Assembly (NCBI RefSeq): GCF_002217395.1
Contig: NZ_MUHD01000001.1
Span: 44,442 to 108,441, forward strand
Source of the DNA: Flavobacterium plurextorum
GTDB taxonomy: Bacteria; Bacteroidota; Bacteroidia; Flavobacteriales; Flavobacteriaceae
Direction: 5' to 3'
DNA: 64,000 nucleotides
Under the pieces are notes generated by a model. It was not told the DNA's origin. It ran no database searches and worked only from the letters and a program-made list of their open reading frames with translations. Below are positions 54,154 through 63,123 of this stretch, piece after piece; position 1 is the first letter of the stretch, and each line of letters opens with the position of its first letter. A program made the translations under genes and the position numbers.

Positions 54154-54603
54154 TTATTCGTGCTGCCTTACATCATTATATTGCCAAAGTACATTTATAA
54201 TTTTCCATTCGCCATTTATTTTTACAATATGCATATAATCTATCCATGCATCTGCAAGTAACTTCACTGACGCTGTTTTTGCAGAAACATCTAACAATTT
54301 TATTTCTTTTCTTGGATTCTTTGGAAATTTATCGCCTTTTACATTATAAGTTTCTGCCAGTATAACCATGTTTTCAGCAAAAAACTCAGAGATATAATCT
54401 TTCTGTGCCACTTTATTTCTAAAAACTGATCTTTTTACCATTCTAGGATGCAAGGCGCTTTCCATCAATTTTGGATTTGGATTATGCTGTGCTTCAATAT
54501 ATGCCAAAGCTGCTCGTTTAATTTCTAACGTATCTTGAGCGGTTTGTGCTTGATTTTTAAAAGAACTAATTATAATTACTAAGAGTATTAAATATTTTTT
54601 CAT
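54154..54603 (-). CDS. NTF2-like secreted protein (putative lumazine-binding family)
   Basis: The 149-residue protein has a signal peptide (about 1-19, ending KNQAQ). An NTF2-like fold follows: ALAYIEAQHNPNPKLMESALHPRMVKR, then KEIKLLDVSAKTASVKLLADAWIDYMHIVKINGEWKIINVLWQ. This matches the nuclear transport factor 2 / putative lumazine-binding family of Bacteroidetes. No catalytic role can be assigned. Confidence 0.8.
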   Translation of the reverse strand: MKKYLILLVIIISSFKNQAQTAQDTLEIKRAALAYIEAQHNPNPKLMESALHPRMVKRSVFRNKVAQKDYISEFFAENMVILAETYNVKGDKFPKNPRKEIKLLDVSAKTASVKLLADAWIDYMHIVKINGEWKIINVLWQYNDVRQHE

Positions 54604-54660
54604 GTAAAATGGGATTACGATTTATTATCTAAAACATTCTAAAGTTGTTACTAATAGAAA

Positions 54661-55455
54661 TTAACTTCCAAGTTTTCCATAACGTTGTTGTTCTGAAAAA
54701 TACAGAATTACTTTATTTCCGTTTTTTTCGTACGGATAAAATAATTCATAATAACCATTATGCGAACTGTAACGCAATTCGTTGCTTCCTTTCTCAAAAA
54801 CACTTTTCAAATAATCTCTCTCTTCTTTTGTAGTTTGATAAATATAACGCTGCTTTTGTGGATGAATCGAGTCTTTCAAATTTCCTTCATAATAATCACT
54901 AAAGCCCAAATAAACCTGAGAGCCTTTAACTGAATCTTTTACAATCACAGTAACATTGGGAAAATTTTTATCTGTCTTAGACAAAATGTCCAAAATATCA
55001 GCAGTCTCTTTTATATAGCTTTCAGAAAAACTATAATTTACTAATTTATCGCTATTCGCTTTATTAATTGCAATAATTGATTCAGCCGATTTAATCAATC
55101 GCTTTTCCTTTTTAGCCGAGGTCAAATAATCTCCGCCAAATAAAATAATAGCAATCAGGGGAAAAATCAAAATCAAAGTCAAAAACCGCAATCTATTTGA
55201 TTTATCATTCACTGCATCTAGATTATGTTTTTCAGCAATTCTGGTCAAATTAAACATTAAATTGATAATCAGAGAACCAACCATCAAAGCAAGAATTCCT
55301 AAAATACTTAGATAAAATGTCTCGGTCATATTCTCTTTAAAAACTTTTAAGCCAAAAACCTGAATGGTTATAAAAGTAAATACCCAATACACTAATAAAA
55401 GTATTGATGTGATTCCAATAATATTGCTGAATCTAACTATTTGTTTTGCGTTCAT
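54661..55455 (-). CDS. Membrane protein of unknown function
   Basis: The 264-residue protein has three predicted transmembrane helices (about 12-35, 45-68 and 90-110). A soluble C-terminal region of about 150 residues follows (KKEKRLIKSAESIIAINK, NVTVIVKDSVKGSQVYLGFSDYYEGN, YYELFYPYEKNGNKVILYFSEQQRYG). I do not recognise the family. It is separated from its neighbours by short gaps and transcribed alone or before the NTF2-like gene. Confidence 0.65.
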   Translation of the reverse strand: MNAKQIVRFSNIIGITSILLLVYWVFTFITIQVFGLKVFKENMTETFYLSILGILALMVGSLIINLMFNLTRIAEKHNLDAVNDKSNRLRFLTLILIFPLIAIILFGGDYLTSAKKEKRLIKSAESIIAINKANSDKLVNYSFSESYIKETADILDILSKTDKNFPNVTVIVKDSVKGSQVYLGFSDYYEGNLKDSIHPQKQRYIYQTTKEERDYLKSVFEKGSNELRYSSHNGYYELFYPYEKNGNKVILYFSEQQRYGKLGS

Positions 55456-55563
55456 GAAATATCAAATTAATATTTTTGTTAATTGGTCATTTTAGTTTCG
55501 GATTAAAAATAACACATTTTTTATTACAAAAATTTAATTATTATTGTATTCAAAATCAACTTT

Positions 55564-56220
55564 ATGAAGTTTAGATACATTTTTGTTTTTGCATTCTTTT
55601 TTATTTGCACGAATTCTTTTTCATGTGACTGTAACCCAATTGACCGAGAAAATATGGTAGAAATAGGATTAAAGTATGAAATTGTATTTTATGGAGAAGT
55701 TACAAAAGTAGATTCAATAAACAGAATATATACTTTTAGAATCGTAGAACTCTTTAAAGGAAAATACAATTCTCTATTCATTACGCAAAAGTATTCTGGT
55801 AATTGTTCTATTATTCCATCCCTAAAACAACTTTGGATTGTTTATGCTAATTTTAATAACGATAAAACTATCGAAGTGAGTAGTTGTTCTCCAAGTACTG
55901 GTTTTAAACCCTATGGGAGCGACTCCATGCCTTCTCCACCAGAAATAGAAATGTCACAAAAGACAGATAATCAAATAAAATCATTGTCTTTTTATGTCTG
56001 GGATCTGAAATTTGAAAATCGAAATTTACAAGATTGGATTTATCAAATAGAGAAATTAAGAGTATATAAAAAATCTCAAAAAGAAATTTCTGATAAAGAA
56101 AAAAACGAGACTAAACTTGAAACATACAACAGATATATCATCATATCTTTGATAGTCAACATCGTATTATTTCTAAGTTTGATTTTTGTAATTTTAAAGA
56201 AAAAGAATTTCGTCAAATAA
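55564..56220 (+). CDS. Secreted NTR/TIMP-like domain protein with C-terminal membrane anchor
   Basis: The 218-residue protein has a signal peptide (about 1-19, cleaved before CDC). The mature part starts CDCNPIDRENMVEIGLKYEIVFYGEVTKVD and contains ELFKGKYNSLFI and NCSIIPSLKQLWIVYAN...SSCSPSTGF, a layout like netrin/TIMP-type OB folds with an N-terminal C-x-C. A C-terminal transmembrane helix (about 190-212) ends in a short lysine-rich tail. The NTR-like assignment is by eye. Function unknown. Confidence 0.6.
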   Translation: MKFRYIFVFAFFFICTNSFSCDCNPIDRENMVEIGLKYEIVFYGEVTKVDSINRIYTFRIVELFKGKYNSLFITQKYSGNCSIIPSLKQLWIVYANFNNDKTIEVSSCSPSTGFKPYGSDSMPSPPEIEMSQKTDNQIKSLSFYVWDLKFENRNLQDWIYQIEKLRVYKKSQKEISDKEKNETKLETYNRYIIISLIVNIVLFLSLIFVILKKKNFVK

Positions 56221-56254
56221 GCAAAATCGACTTTAAACAACGAAACAAAAGTCA

Positions 56255-56262
56255 TATATTTG
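56255..56262 (+). promoter_or_regulatory. -7 box of dnaX
   Basis: TATATTTG fits TAnnTTTG. The in-frame TTG at 56260 lies inside it and cannot be a start, supporting the ATG at 56281. Confidence 0.5.
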
Positions 56263-56280
56263 CTATCGAATAAAAAGAAT

Positions 56281-57366
56281 ATGGAACAATTTGTAGTATC
56301 GGCTCGTAAGTATCGCCCGCAGACCTTTAAGGATGTTGTGGGACAAAAAGCCATTACAAACACTTTGTTGAATGCTATTGACAGTAATCACCTTGCTTCT
56401 GCTCTTTTATTCACAGGACCGCGTGGAGTTGGAAAAACTACTTGTGCACGTATTTTGGCTCGAAAAATAAATCAGCCTGGATATGACGATCCTAATGAAG
56501 ATTTTGCATTTAATGTTTTTGAGTTAGATGCCGCTTCAAACAACTCGGTTGATGATATTCGAAGCCTTATTGATCAGGTCCGAATCCCGCCGCAAACCGG
56601 ACAATACAAAGTTTATATTATTGACGAGGTTCATATGTTGTCTTCGGCTGCTTTTAATGCTTTTCTTAAAACATTAGAAGAACCGCCAAAGCATGCTATT
56701 TTTATTTTAGCGACAACAGAAAAACACAAAATCATTCCGACGATTTTATCTCGTTGTCAGATATTTGATTTTAAAAGAATTACGGTAAAAGATGCTAAAG
56801 AACATTTAGCAGATGTTGCTCAAAGTCAAGGAATCAATTTTGAAGACGATGCTTTGCACATTATTGCTCAAAAGGCTGATGGCGCAATGCGTGATGCTTT
56901 ATCTATTTTTGACCGTGTGGTTTCATATTGCGGAACTAACTTGACACGTCAGGCTGTAACTGAGAATCTAAACGTATTAGATTACGAAACCTACATAAGT
57001 ATTACTGATTTGATTTTGGAAAACAAAATTCCAGATCTTTTAATGGCTTACAACGATATCTTATCAAAAGGTTTTGATGGGCATCATTTTATTGCTGGAT
57101 TAGCCTCTCATTTTAGAGACTTATTGGTTAGCAAAACTCCTGCAACTATTTCCTTATTAGAAGTTGGAGAACAAGCACAGCAAATGTATGGCGTTCAATC
57201 TCAAAAATGCTCTCAAGAATTTTTATTAAAAGGAATTGATATTGCAAATGACTGCGATTTAAAATATAAATTGAGTCAGAATCAACGTCTTTTAGTCGAA
57301 TTATGCTTGATGCAACTTGCCTCTATCAACTTTGATGGAGAAAAAAAAAAGTTGAGCAATACATAA
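56281..57366 (+). CDS. dnaX: DNA polymerase III gamma subunit (short dnaX product)
   Basis: The 361-residue product from the ATG at 56281 is the clamp-loader ATPase: YRPQTFKDVVGQ, Walker A FTGPRGVGKTT, Walker B YIIDEVHMLS, sensor motifs ATTEKHKIIPTILSRCQ and GAMRDALS, and a collar domain (about 225-355). The zinc module of most DnaX proteins (four cysteines after Walker A) is absent: NQPGYDDPNEDFAFNVFELDAASNNS stands in its place. The frame ends KKKLSNT-stop, five codons after a run of ten A residues, exactly where gamma would end if the rest of tau is reached by slippage. Confidence 0.9.
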   Translation: MEQFVVSARKYRPQTFKDVVGQKAITNTLLNAIDSNHLASALLFTGPRGVGKTTCARILARKINQPGYDDPNEDFAFNVFELDAASNNSVDDIRSLIDQVRIPPQTGQYKVYIIDEVHMLSSAAFNAFLKTLEEPPKHAIFILATTEKHKIIPTILSRCQIFDFKRITVKDAKEHLADVAQSQGINFEDDALHIIAQKADGAMRDALSIFDRVVSYCGTNLTRQAVTENLNVLDYETYISITDLILENKIPDLLMAYNDILSKGFDGHHFIAGLASHFRDLLVSKTPATISLLEVGEQAQQMYGVQSQKCSQEFLLKGIDIANDCDLKYKLSQNQRLLVELCLMQLASINFDGEKKKLSNT

Positions 57367-58034
57367 TCCCTCCTACTTATTATAAAAACGGAAGTTTTTC
57401 TATTGTTGAAGTTCCAAGTCAAAAGTCAAAAGTCGAAAGTCAGACTGAAACTTCAAAAACGGAAGAAAAAGTCAATAATAATTCTGCTGCCATAAATACG
57501 GCTGTTCCAGAAACTCCGAAAATTGAAACTCCGAAGATTGAAACTCCAAGAGCCGAAACTGGTGGTGAAGCAAAGGTTTCTGCATTTTCTTTGGCTAGTA
57601 TTCGCAAGAAGAAAGAACTTGAACAAAGCACTAAATCTTATGTAAAACCAACATCTGTTTTTCCTACTGAAGAGTTTACCGAAACCGAAATGCTTGTGCA
57701 ATGGAATAAATATGCAGAGCGTTTGGGTCAAAAAGGTTTAAAGATCATGGAGTCGATCTTATTAATCAACGATCCGGTTTTAAGTGGAACCAACATCACT
57801 TACGAACTTCCGAACGAAGGTTCTAAACTAGAATTCGAAAGTCAGATGAATGCACTTTTAGGACATCTAAGAGGTCATCTTCACAATCACGACATCACAA
57901 TTGAAGTAATTGTAAATGAAAAACTCGAGATTAAAAGAAGTTTCAACGACCAAGACAAATACAATCGTTTACATGAAATAAATCCAAACATTGAGCTTTT
58001 ACGTTCAACATTTGGATTGGATTTACCTGGATAA
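56281..58034 (+). CDS. dnaX: DNA polymerase III tau subunit (full-length dnaX product via -1 slippage)
   Basis: Shifting -1 at the A10 run (57341-57350) joins the gamma frame to a second open frame, K-VEQYIIPPTYYKNG..., which runs without a stop to 58034 for a total of about 584 residues. The joined part has a low-complexity linker (QSQKSKVES; TPKIETPKIETP) and a C-terminal domain (VQWNKYAERLGQKGLKIMESIL ... LEIKRSFNDQDKY), as in tau subunits that bind the polymerase core and helicase. The second frame lacks its own sensible start or promoter. Mechanism could be ribosomal -1 frameshifting or transcriptional slippage; a homopolymer sequencing error is the alternative. Confidence 0.85.
57340..57354 (+). 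other. dnaX: dnaX slippage site (A10 run)
   Basis: In the gamma frame the codons are GAA AAA AAA AAG TTG. Any A AAA AAG heptamer here allows a -1 slip as in E. coli dnaX, and runs of nine or more A residues are known to cause transcriptional slippage in Thermus dnaX. GGAG lies directly upstream. No strong downstream hairpin is visible, which slightly favours transcriptional slippage. Confidence 0.7.
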
Positions 58035-58111
58035 TTTTATACTCTTTTCGCTGCAAATTTATACGAATTGTTTTTACATGAAATAAAAAACAGCAATTAA
58101 CTTTAGCAGCA

Positions 58112-58690
58112 TTATTTATTTAGAAATCCGAAATTATAAACTTTTTCAAGCCATTTATTTCTTTGACTTTCTTTTGCTGTTTTTATGATTCCGATATAAC
58201 TTACTTTTACTGGTTTTACACCACAAAATTCTAAAGTTGATTTCTTTAATTGATTCACGCTTGGTCTTCCAAAAAACAATCTATAATACCAGCCAGGTTG
58301 ATCAAGAGTTGTAATAATATGTGCCGTTTTTCCTTTTAATAATTTATCCCACCACACAGAATTTTCTCTGTACTGAAATGCCATTCCAGGTAAAAATAAT
58401 CGATCAATAAAGCCTTTTGTAATTGCAGGAAGTCCGCCCCACCAAACGGGATGAATCCAAACTAAATGATCAGCTCTTTTAATTTTTTCCCACGATTCTA
58501 ATAAATCCGGTTCTAGTTCTGTTCGTTTTTGATATCCGAATTTTAAATTTGGATTAAAATTCAGAGCTGCAATTGTAATTGTTTCCACCACTGCTCCAGA
58601 AGCTGATGCGCCTTTTTGATACTCGGCAGCAATGGCAAAATTAAAGCTGTCTGGATTTGGGTGTCCATTTATAATCAGTATTTTTCTCAT
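58112..58690 (-). CDS. NAD(P)H-dependent oxidoreductase (flavodoxin-like quinone reductase)
   Basis: The 192-residue protein has the flavodoxin-fold start ILIINGHPNPDSFNFAIA, the family signature VWIHPVWWGGLPAITKGFIDRLFLPGMAF and TTLDQPGWYYRLFFGRP. This is the KefF/MdaB/NQO1-like group, which reduces quinones with NAD(P)H using FMN or FAD. It lies downstream of a Crp-type regulator on the same strand, with a 132-bp gap. Confidence 0.88.
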   Translation of the reverse strand: MRKILIINGHPNPDSFNFAIAAEYQKGASASGAVVETITIAALNFNPNLKFGYQKRTELEPDLLESWEKIKRADHLVWIHPVWWGGLPAITKGFIDRLFLPGMAFQYRENSVWWDKLLKGKTAHIITTLDQPGWYYRLFFGRPSVNQLKKSTLEFCGVKPVKVSYIGIIKTAKESQRNKWLEKVYNFGFLNK

Positions 58691-58822
58691 GTTTTTCTTT
58701 TTTCAAAAATACTTTCTGCGGGTTTTCTTTTACTAGACAAATGTCCTAAAAAAACTAAATATAAATTTAATTCACAGCTTTACACCTAGATAAAGAACCT
58801 TCTTAGAATTTCTTAAAAGCGC

Positions 58823-59383
58823 TTACGAGACCGCTTTTCTAATTCGGCTTAAATGTCTTGGTGTAACTCCTAAATAGGATGCTAAATATTGTAACGGAAT
58901 CAACTGAAGGTATTTTTGATGATTCCTAAAAAGTGCTTCATAACGTTCTGCACCAGATAATTTTTGAAAATCTACCATTCGTTTTTGAAGATTTACAAAC
59001 TCCATTTCGGTTAACTTCCTGCCTATTTCCTGCCAGTTATAACTTGATTTATAAAGTTTTTCTAATGCATTTCGATCTAAAACCTGCAATTCTGTATCAA
59101 CTAATGCTTGAATACTTTCTTCGGCTTTTTCTTGTGTTATGAAGCTGGCAAATGACGCCATAAAATCGTTTTCAAAAGCAAAACAATTGGTAATTTCATC
59201 ACCTTTATGATTCATAAAAAAAGAACGTAGAATTCCTTTTTCTATAAATACTATTTCATTACAAATCTGATTTTCTTCTAGTAAAAAATCTCCTTTTTTG
59301 AGTTTTCTAAAAGTGATTAAATCATCTAAATGTGACAACTCTTCATTAGATAATTCCTGAATTGATTGAAAAACAGCTTTCAT
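58823..59383 (-). CDS. Crp/Fnr-family transcriptional regulator
   Basis: The 186-residue protein has a cyclic-nucleotide-binding-like N-terminal domain (about 15-120; FRKLKKGDFLLEENQICNEIVFIEKGILRSFF, CFAFENDFMASFASF). A short C-terminal helix-turn-helix follows (IPLQYLASYLGVTPRHLSRIRK). Proteins of this size and type are numerous in Bacteroidetes and often control a neighbouring oxidoreductase gene, here possibly 58112-58690. It lies 22 bp after the TMEM175-like gene. Confidence 0.88.
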   Translation of the reverse strand: MKAVFQSIQELSNEELSHLDDLITFRKLKKGDFLLEENQICNEIVFIEKGILRSFFMNHKGDEITNCFAFENDFMASFASFITQEKAEESIQALVDTELQVLDRNALEKLYKSSYNWQEIGRKLTEMEFVNLQKRMVDFQKLSGAERYEALFRNHQKYLQLIPLQYLASYLGVTPRHLSRIRKAVS

Positions 59384-59405
59384 TTATAGTATTAAAATTA
59401 CTCTT

Positions 59406-59978
59406 TTAAGAAAAAATTCTTTCAATTCTTTTATCTGGAATAAGCCATAACATTGCAACTATAAAATAAGCGGCTCCAGAAATAATAACATTATAAAATG
59501 AAGCTGCAATACCAATAACATATAAAACTGCTGAAGCTTTTCCTTTTAAATCTCTCCCTAAAGCTTTTGCCAACGCAGAATTTTTCCCTTCAACATCAAG
59601 AACTGTTTTTTGAAGAATTACATAAGAAATTGCGCAAAGCAGCAGAATAATTCCATACAAAGCCATTGCTGCTTTTTCGAAATTGTGTTCTCCCATCCAA
59701 CCAGTTGAAACTGGAATTAAAGAAAGCCAAAATAGTAAATGCAGATTGCTCCAAAGAATTTTTCCGTTTACTTTTGATAAACCATGAATTAAATAGTGAT
59801 GATTATTCCAGTAAATTCCAACGTAAATAAAACTCAAAATATAACTTAAAAACTTCGGAATAAGCGGTTTCAAGTCTGTAAATTCATGCCCTTGAGGTAC
59901 CTTAATTTCCAAAATCATAATGGTGATAATGATTGCTAAAACACCATCACTAAAGGCTTCGAGTCTAGTTTTGTTCAT
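59406..59978 (-). CDS. TMEM175-family potassium channel-like protein (DUF1211)
   Basis: The 190-residue membrane protein begins MNKTRLEAFSDGVLAIIITIMILEIKVP, the FSDGVxAI signature of TMEM175/DUF1211 channels. About six hydrophobic helices follow (LSYILSFIYVGIYWNNHHYL, SNLHLLFWLSLIPVSTGWMGEH, ALYGIILLLCAISYVIL, ASAVLYVIGIAASFYNVIIS). Bacterial members form potassium-permeable tetramers. Co-transcribed with the downstream Crp-type regulator. Confidence 0.9.
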   Translation of the reverse strand: MNKTRLEAFSDGVLAIIITIMILEIKVPQGHEFTDLKPLIPKFLSYILSFIYVGIYWNNHHYLIHGLSKVNGKILWSNLHLLFWLSLIPVSTGWMGEHNFEKAAMALYGIILLLCAISYVILQKTVLDVEGKNSALAKALGRDLKGKASAVLYVIGIAASFYNVIISGAAYFIVAMLWLIPDKRIERIFS

Positions 59979-60020
59979 TTAAATAAGTTTAAAATAATCT
60001 AAGTATCTTTTAAAAAGTTT

Positions 60021-60101
60021 GCCACGAATTACACAAATTTACTGGAATTACATTTTATAATGTAAATAAAAAAAATAGTGCAAATTTGTGTAATTTATGG
60101 C
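60021..60101. repeat. GCCAC-type inverted repeat element, copy 2
   Basis: GCCACGAATTACACAAATTT (60021-60040) is matched by the inverted AAATTTGTGTAATTTATGGC (60082-60101), with 18 of 20 pairs. It lies between the ppx and TMEM175-like genes and may also terminate the polyphosphate operon. Confidence 0.75.
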
Positions 60102-60112
60102 GAAAGAATAAT

Positions 60113-61003
60113 TTATATTTTCCCGTAGTACATTGCTTTCACGATACCATCAGAAAGTCCAATTTTAGGAACGTAAATCTGGCGTGCTCCGCTCCATTTC
60201 ATTGCATTAAGATAAATTCTTGTTGCGTGGATAATTACGTCGGCACGATCTGAATTCAATCCTAATTCAGCGATTCGTTGTTCGTAAGTAAGCGAATTTA
60301 AAAACGCGTATTGTGAATTAATGTAGATATATGACAGCGGTTTTTCTTGCTGTTTGCCAGACATTTTAAACAACTTATTGATGTTTCCGCCAGAACCTAT
60401 AAGTGTTACTTCATCATAGTCTGCGGTATTAGTTTTGATCCATTTTTCAATTTCATCCCAAACTACATCGTGCACCATATTATTTAATAAACGAACGGTT
60501 CCTGCTTTAAAAGATCTAGAATTAATCAATTTCCCGTCAGAGAATAAAGTAAACTCGGTACTTCCACCTCCAACATCAACAAACAAATAGGTTTCATCTG
60601 TTTTTAGTAAATGAAGTAAATCTGTTGAAGCTATAATAGCCGCTTCTTTTTTACCATCAATAATCTCGATTTTAATGTCGGCTTTTTTCTTAATTAGAGC
60701 CACAACCTCTTTTGCATTGTATGCCTCGCGCATTGCCGAAGTTGCAAACGCCATATAGCGTTCTACTTTATGTACTTTCATCAAAAGATTGAATGCTTTC
60801 ATAGCATCAACCATTCGATCTATATTTTCTTCTGAAATTTCACCTACTGTAAAGGCATCTTGTCCCAAACGAATTGGCACACGAACAAGTGAACTTTTGT
60901 TAAACTGCGGTTCTTTGCCATCTTGCTCTACAACATTCGATATCAGAAGCCTCATGGCATTTGATCCAATATCTATTGCTGCAAATTTCCTTATATTAAT
61001 CAT
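60113..61003 (-). CDS. ppx: Exopolyphosphatase (Ppx/GppA family)
   Basis: The 296-residue protein starts at the ATG at 61003 (MINIRKFAAIDIGSNAMRLLI); a GTG two codons earlier is an alternative. ASKHA-fold motifs are AIDIGSNAMRL, AFATSAMREAYN, YLFVDVGGGSTEFTLF and LIGSGGNINKL. It corresponds to the N-terminal catalytic half of Ppx/GppA and lacks the HD-like C-terminal domain. It releases phosphate from polyphosphate or acts on pppGpp. Last gene of the sixA-ppk1-ppx operon, 33 bp after ppk1. Confidence 0.9.
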   Translation of the reverse strand: MINIRKFAAIDIGSNAMRLLISNVVEQDGKEPQFNKSSLVRVPIRLGQDAFTVGEISEENIDRMVDAMKAFNLLMKVHKVERYMAFATSAMREAYNAKEVVALIKKKADIKIEIIDGKKEAAIIASTDLLHLLKTDETYLFVDVGGGSTEFTLFSDGKLINSRSFKAGTVRLLNNMVHDVVWDEIEKWIKTNTADYDEVTLIGSGGNINKLFKMSGKQQEKPLSYIYINSQYAFLNSLTYEQRIAELGLNSDRADVIIHATRIYLNAMKWSGARQIYVPKIGLSDGIVKAMYYGKI

Positions 61004-61036
61004 GCTCACTTTATGATTTGAAATTGTTTTCTATTA

Positions 61037-63118
61037 TTATTGATTTACTTTTTGCGGAATTTCTTCGAACTTTTTAATTTTGTTTTGATAATATTTATAG
61101 GTTTCAAACTGCGCTCTAAATGATGCATGATGATTTCGAGGTTTGTACTTATTATCTAATTTATAAGAATGGTATCTTACTTTAACGTTTCCTTTCCAAG
61201 CAATATTAAAGTTATCGATTAATTCTTTTTTAATTTCAAGATCATAGATTGGACAGGTAACTTCTACTCTGCCGTCAAGATTACGTGTCATAAAATCGGC
61301 CGAAGAAATATACACTTCATTAAGTCCTGCGTTTCCAAAAATATAAACTCTTGAATGTTCTAAGTAATTATCGACGATACTAATAGCTTCAATATTTTCA
61401 CTCATTCCAGGGATTCCAGGAATCAGAGAACAAATTCCTCTTACCTGCAGTTGAATTTTTACACCTGCATTACTGGCTTCATATAATTTATCGATCATTT
61501 TAAAATCAGATAAACTATTCATTTTTAACTTAATATGCGTTTTTCTTCCAGCTAAAGCATGAAGGATTTCACGATCAATAAGTTTAACAAATTTTGACCT
61601 TGTATAATGCGGCGATACTATTAAATGCTTGTATCTGTGTACTCTATAATTTATATCGAAAAATTCGAATATTTTGGTAACATCTTTCAAAATACCTTGA
61701 TTACAGGTAAACAAAGTAACATCTGTATAAATTTTTGCTGTCGATTCATTGAAATTCCCTGTAGAAACAAAACCGTAACGACGTGTTTTTCCTTCTTCAA
61801 GTCTTTCTATAACGCATATTTTGCTATGTACTTTAAGACCTTTAATTCCAAAAATAAGCTCAATACCTTCGGTCTGCATCTGCTCTGCGTACGAAATATT
61901 GCTTGCTTCGTCAAAACGCGCTTGAAGCTCGATTTGAACCACTACTTTCTTTCCGTTTTTTGCAGCATTAATTAAAGAACTAATAATCTGCGAATTCTTA
62001 GCTAGACGATATAAAGTAATTTTGATACTGGTTACTTTTGGATCTAAAGCTGCTTCACGCAAGAATTTAGTTAAATAAGAAAATGACTGATAAGGAGCGT
62101 GTAATAAATAATCCTTTTTACTAATTTTTTCTAATATGCTTCCGCCAAGACTTAAACCTGGAATTGGCAGAGGTTCATTTGGTTTGTAAAGCAAATCATA
62201 GCGTCCTAAATTAGGAAAACTCATATAATCACGGCGATTATGATATCTTCCACCAGGAATTATACTATCTGTTTCAACAATTTTCATCTTATCTAAAAAG
62301 AACTGCAGAGTATCCTCTTCAATTAAATTATCATAGATAAAACGAACTGGCTCACCGATTCGGCGGTCTTTTACTGATGTTGCAATTTTCTCGAGCATAC
62401 TTTTACTCAAATCACTGTCGATATCTAACTGAGCATCACGAGTAATCTTGATCATATGTGCTGAAACACTTTTATAATCAAATATGTTAAAGATGTTTTT
62501 TAAGTTGTAACGAATAACATCGTCAATTAAAATTACATACTGTTTCTCATCTTCAGATGGAAGAACAACAAATCTGTTTATCGTTTTTGGAATTTCTATA
62601 ACAGCGTAACGTACTTCGTTGTTTGTCATTTCTAAACGAACGGCAAGATATCCTAAAGTGTCTTTTAAAACAGGGAATTCTGCCAAATCATTCAATATAA
62701 TAGTTACCAATTCTGGACTTAATTTTTGCATAAAAAAGTCTTTCAGGAAACTTTCCTGATTTTTGGTAATTTGATCTTCGTTTATAATAAAAATATTCTC
62801 TGTTTCAAGTTCAGCTTCAATATTTCCTAGAATACGTAAGCTTTCTGATTGCTGCTGAATTACAATTTCTGTAATATCTTTAATTAATTGATGTGCCGAA
62901 ACTCCGCCTAAATATTTTTCGCCAGAAATTCCAGAGAGACTCAATCTTCTTATTGCAGCATAACGAACTCTAAAAAACTCATCTAAATTGTTTGAAAAAA
63001 TTCCAACAAAACGAAGTCTGTCTAAAAGTGGAACCGTATTATCACCCGCTTCCTGAAGTACTCTTGCGTTAAACGCTAACCAGCTTTTTTCTCTATCGAT
63101 ATATTTTTGTTCGTACAC
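61037..63118 (-). CDS. ppk1: Polyphosphate kinase 1
   Basis: The 693-residue protein starts at a GTG (63118), five nt after the upstream stop; the N-terminus YIDREKSWLAFNARVLQEA matches the family and no upstream ATG is in frame. The core contains LRFVGIFSNNLDEFFRVRYA, KVTSIKITLYRLA, QIELQARFDEASNI and GLKVHSKICVIER with the predicted phospho-histidine. STGNFNESTAKIYTDVTLF and the second domain HSRVYIFGN follow. It makes polyphosphate from ATP reversibly. The pairing with ppx forms a synthesis and degradation unit. Confidence 0.95.
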   Translation of the reverse strand: MYEQKYIDREKSWLAFNARVLQEAGDNTVPLLDRLRFVGIFSNNLDEFFRVRYAAIRRLSLSGISGEKYLGGVSAHQLIKDITEIVIQQQSESLRILGNIEAELETENIFIINEDQITKNQESFLKDFFMQKLSPELVTIILNDLAEFPVLKDTLGYLAVRLEMTNNEVRYAVIEIPKTINRFVVLPSEDEKQYVILIDDVIRYNLKNIFNIFDYKSVSAHMIKITRDAQLDIDSDLSKSMLEKIATSVKDRRIGEPVRFIYDNLIEEDTLQFFLDKMKIVETDSIIPGGRYHNRRDYMSFPNLGRYDLLYKPNEPLPIPGLSLGGSILEKISKKDYLLHAPYQSFSYLTKFLREAALDPKVTSIKITLYRLAKNSQIISSLINAAKNGKKVVVQIELQARFDEASNISYAEQMQTEGIELIFGIKGLKVHSKICVIERLEEGKTRRYGFVSTGNFNESTAKIYTDVTLFTCNQGILKDVTKIFEFFDINYRVHRYKHLIVSPHYTRSKFVKLIDREILHALAGRKTHIKLKMNSLSDFKMIDKLYEASNAGVKIQLQVRGICSLIPGIPGMSENIEAISIVDNYLEHSRVYIFGNAGLNEVYISSADFMTRNLDGRVEVTCPIYDLEIKKELIDNFNIAWKGNVKVRYHSYKLDNKYKPRNHHASFRAQFETYKYYQNKIKKFEEIPQKVNQ

Positions 63119-63123
63119 TATAT

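Noticed and set aside
57408..57560. Short tandem repeats (AAAGTC words and an ACTCCGAA-type 18-bp repeat)
   Set aside because: They encode the low-complexity linker of tau and need no separate explanation.
57591..58034. Independent gene downstream of a truncated dnaX
   Set aside because: The same frame is open from 57351 without a stop, has no own start or promoter, and continues tau as linker and C-terminal domain.
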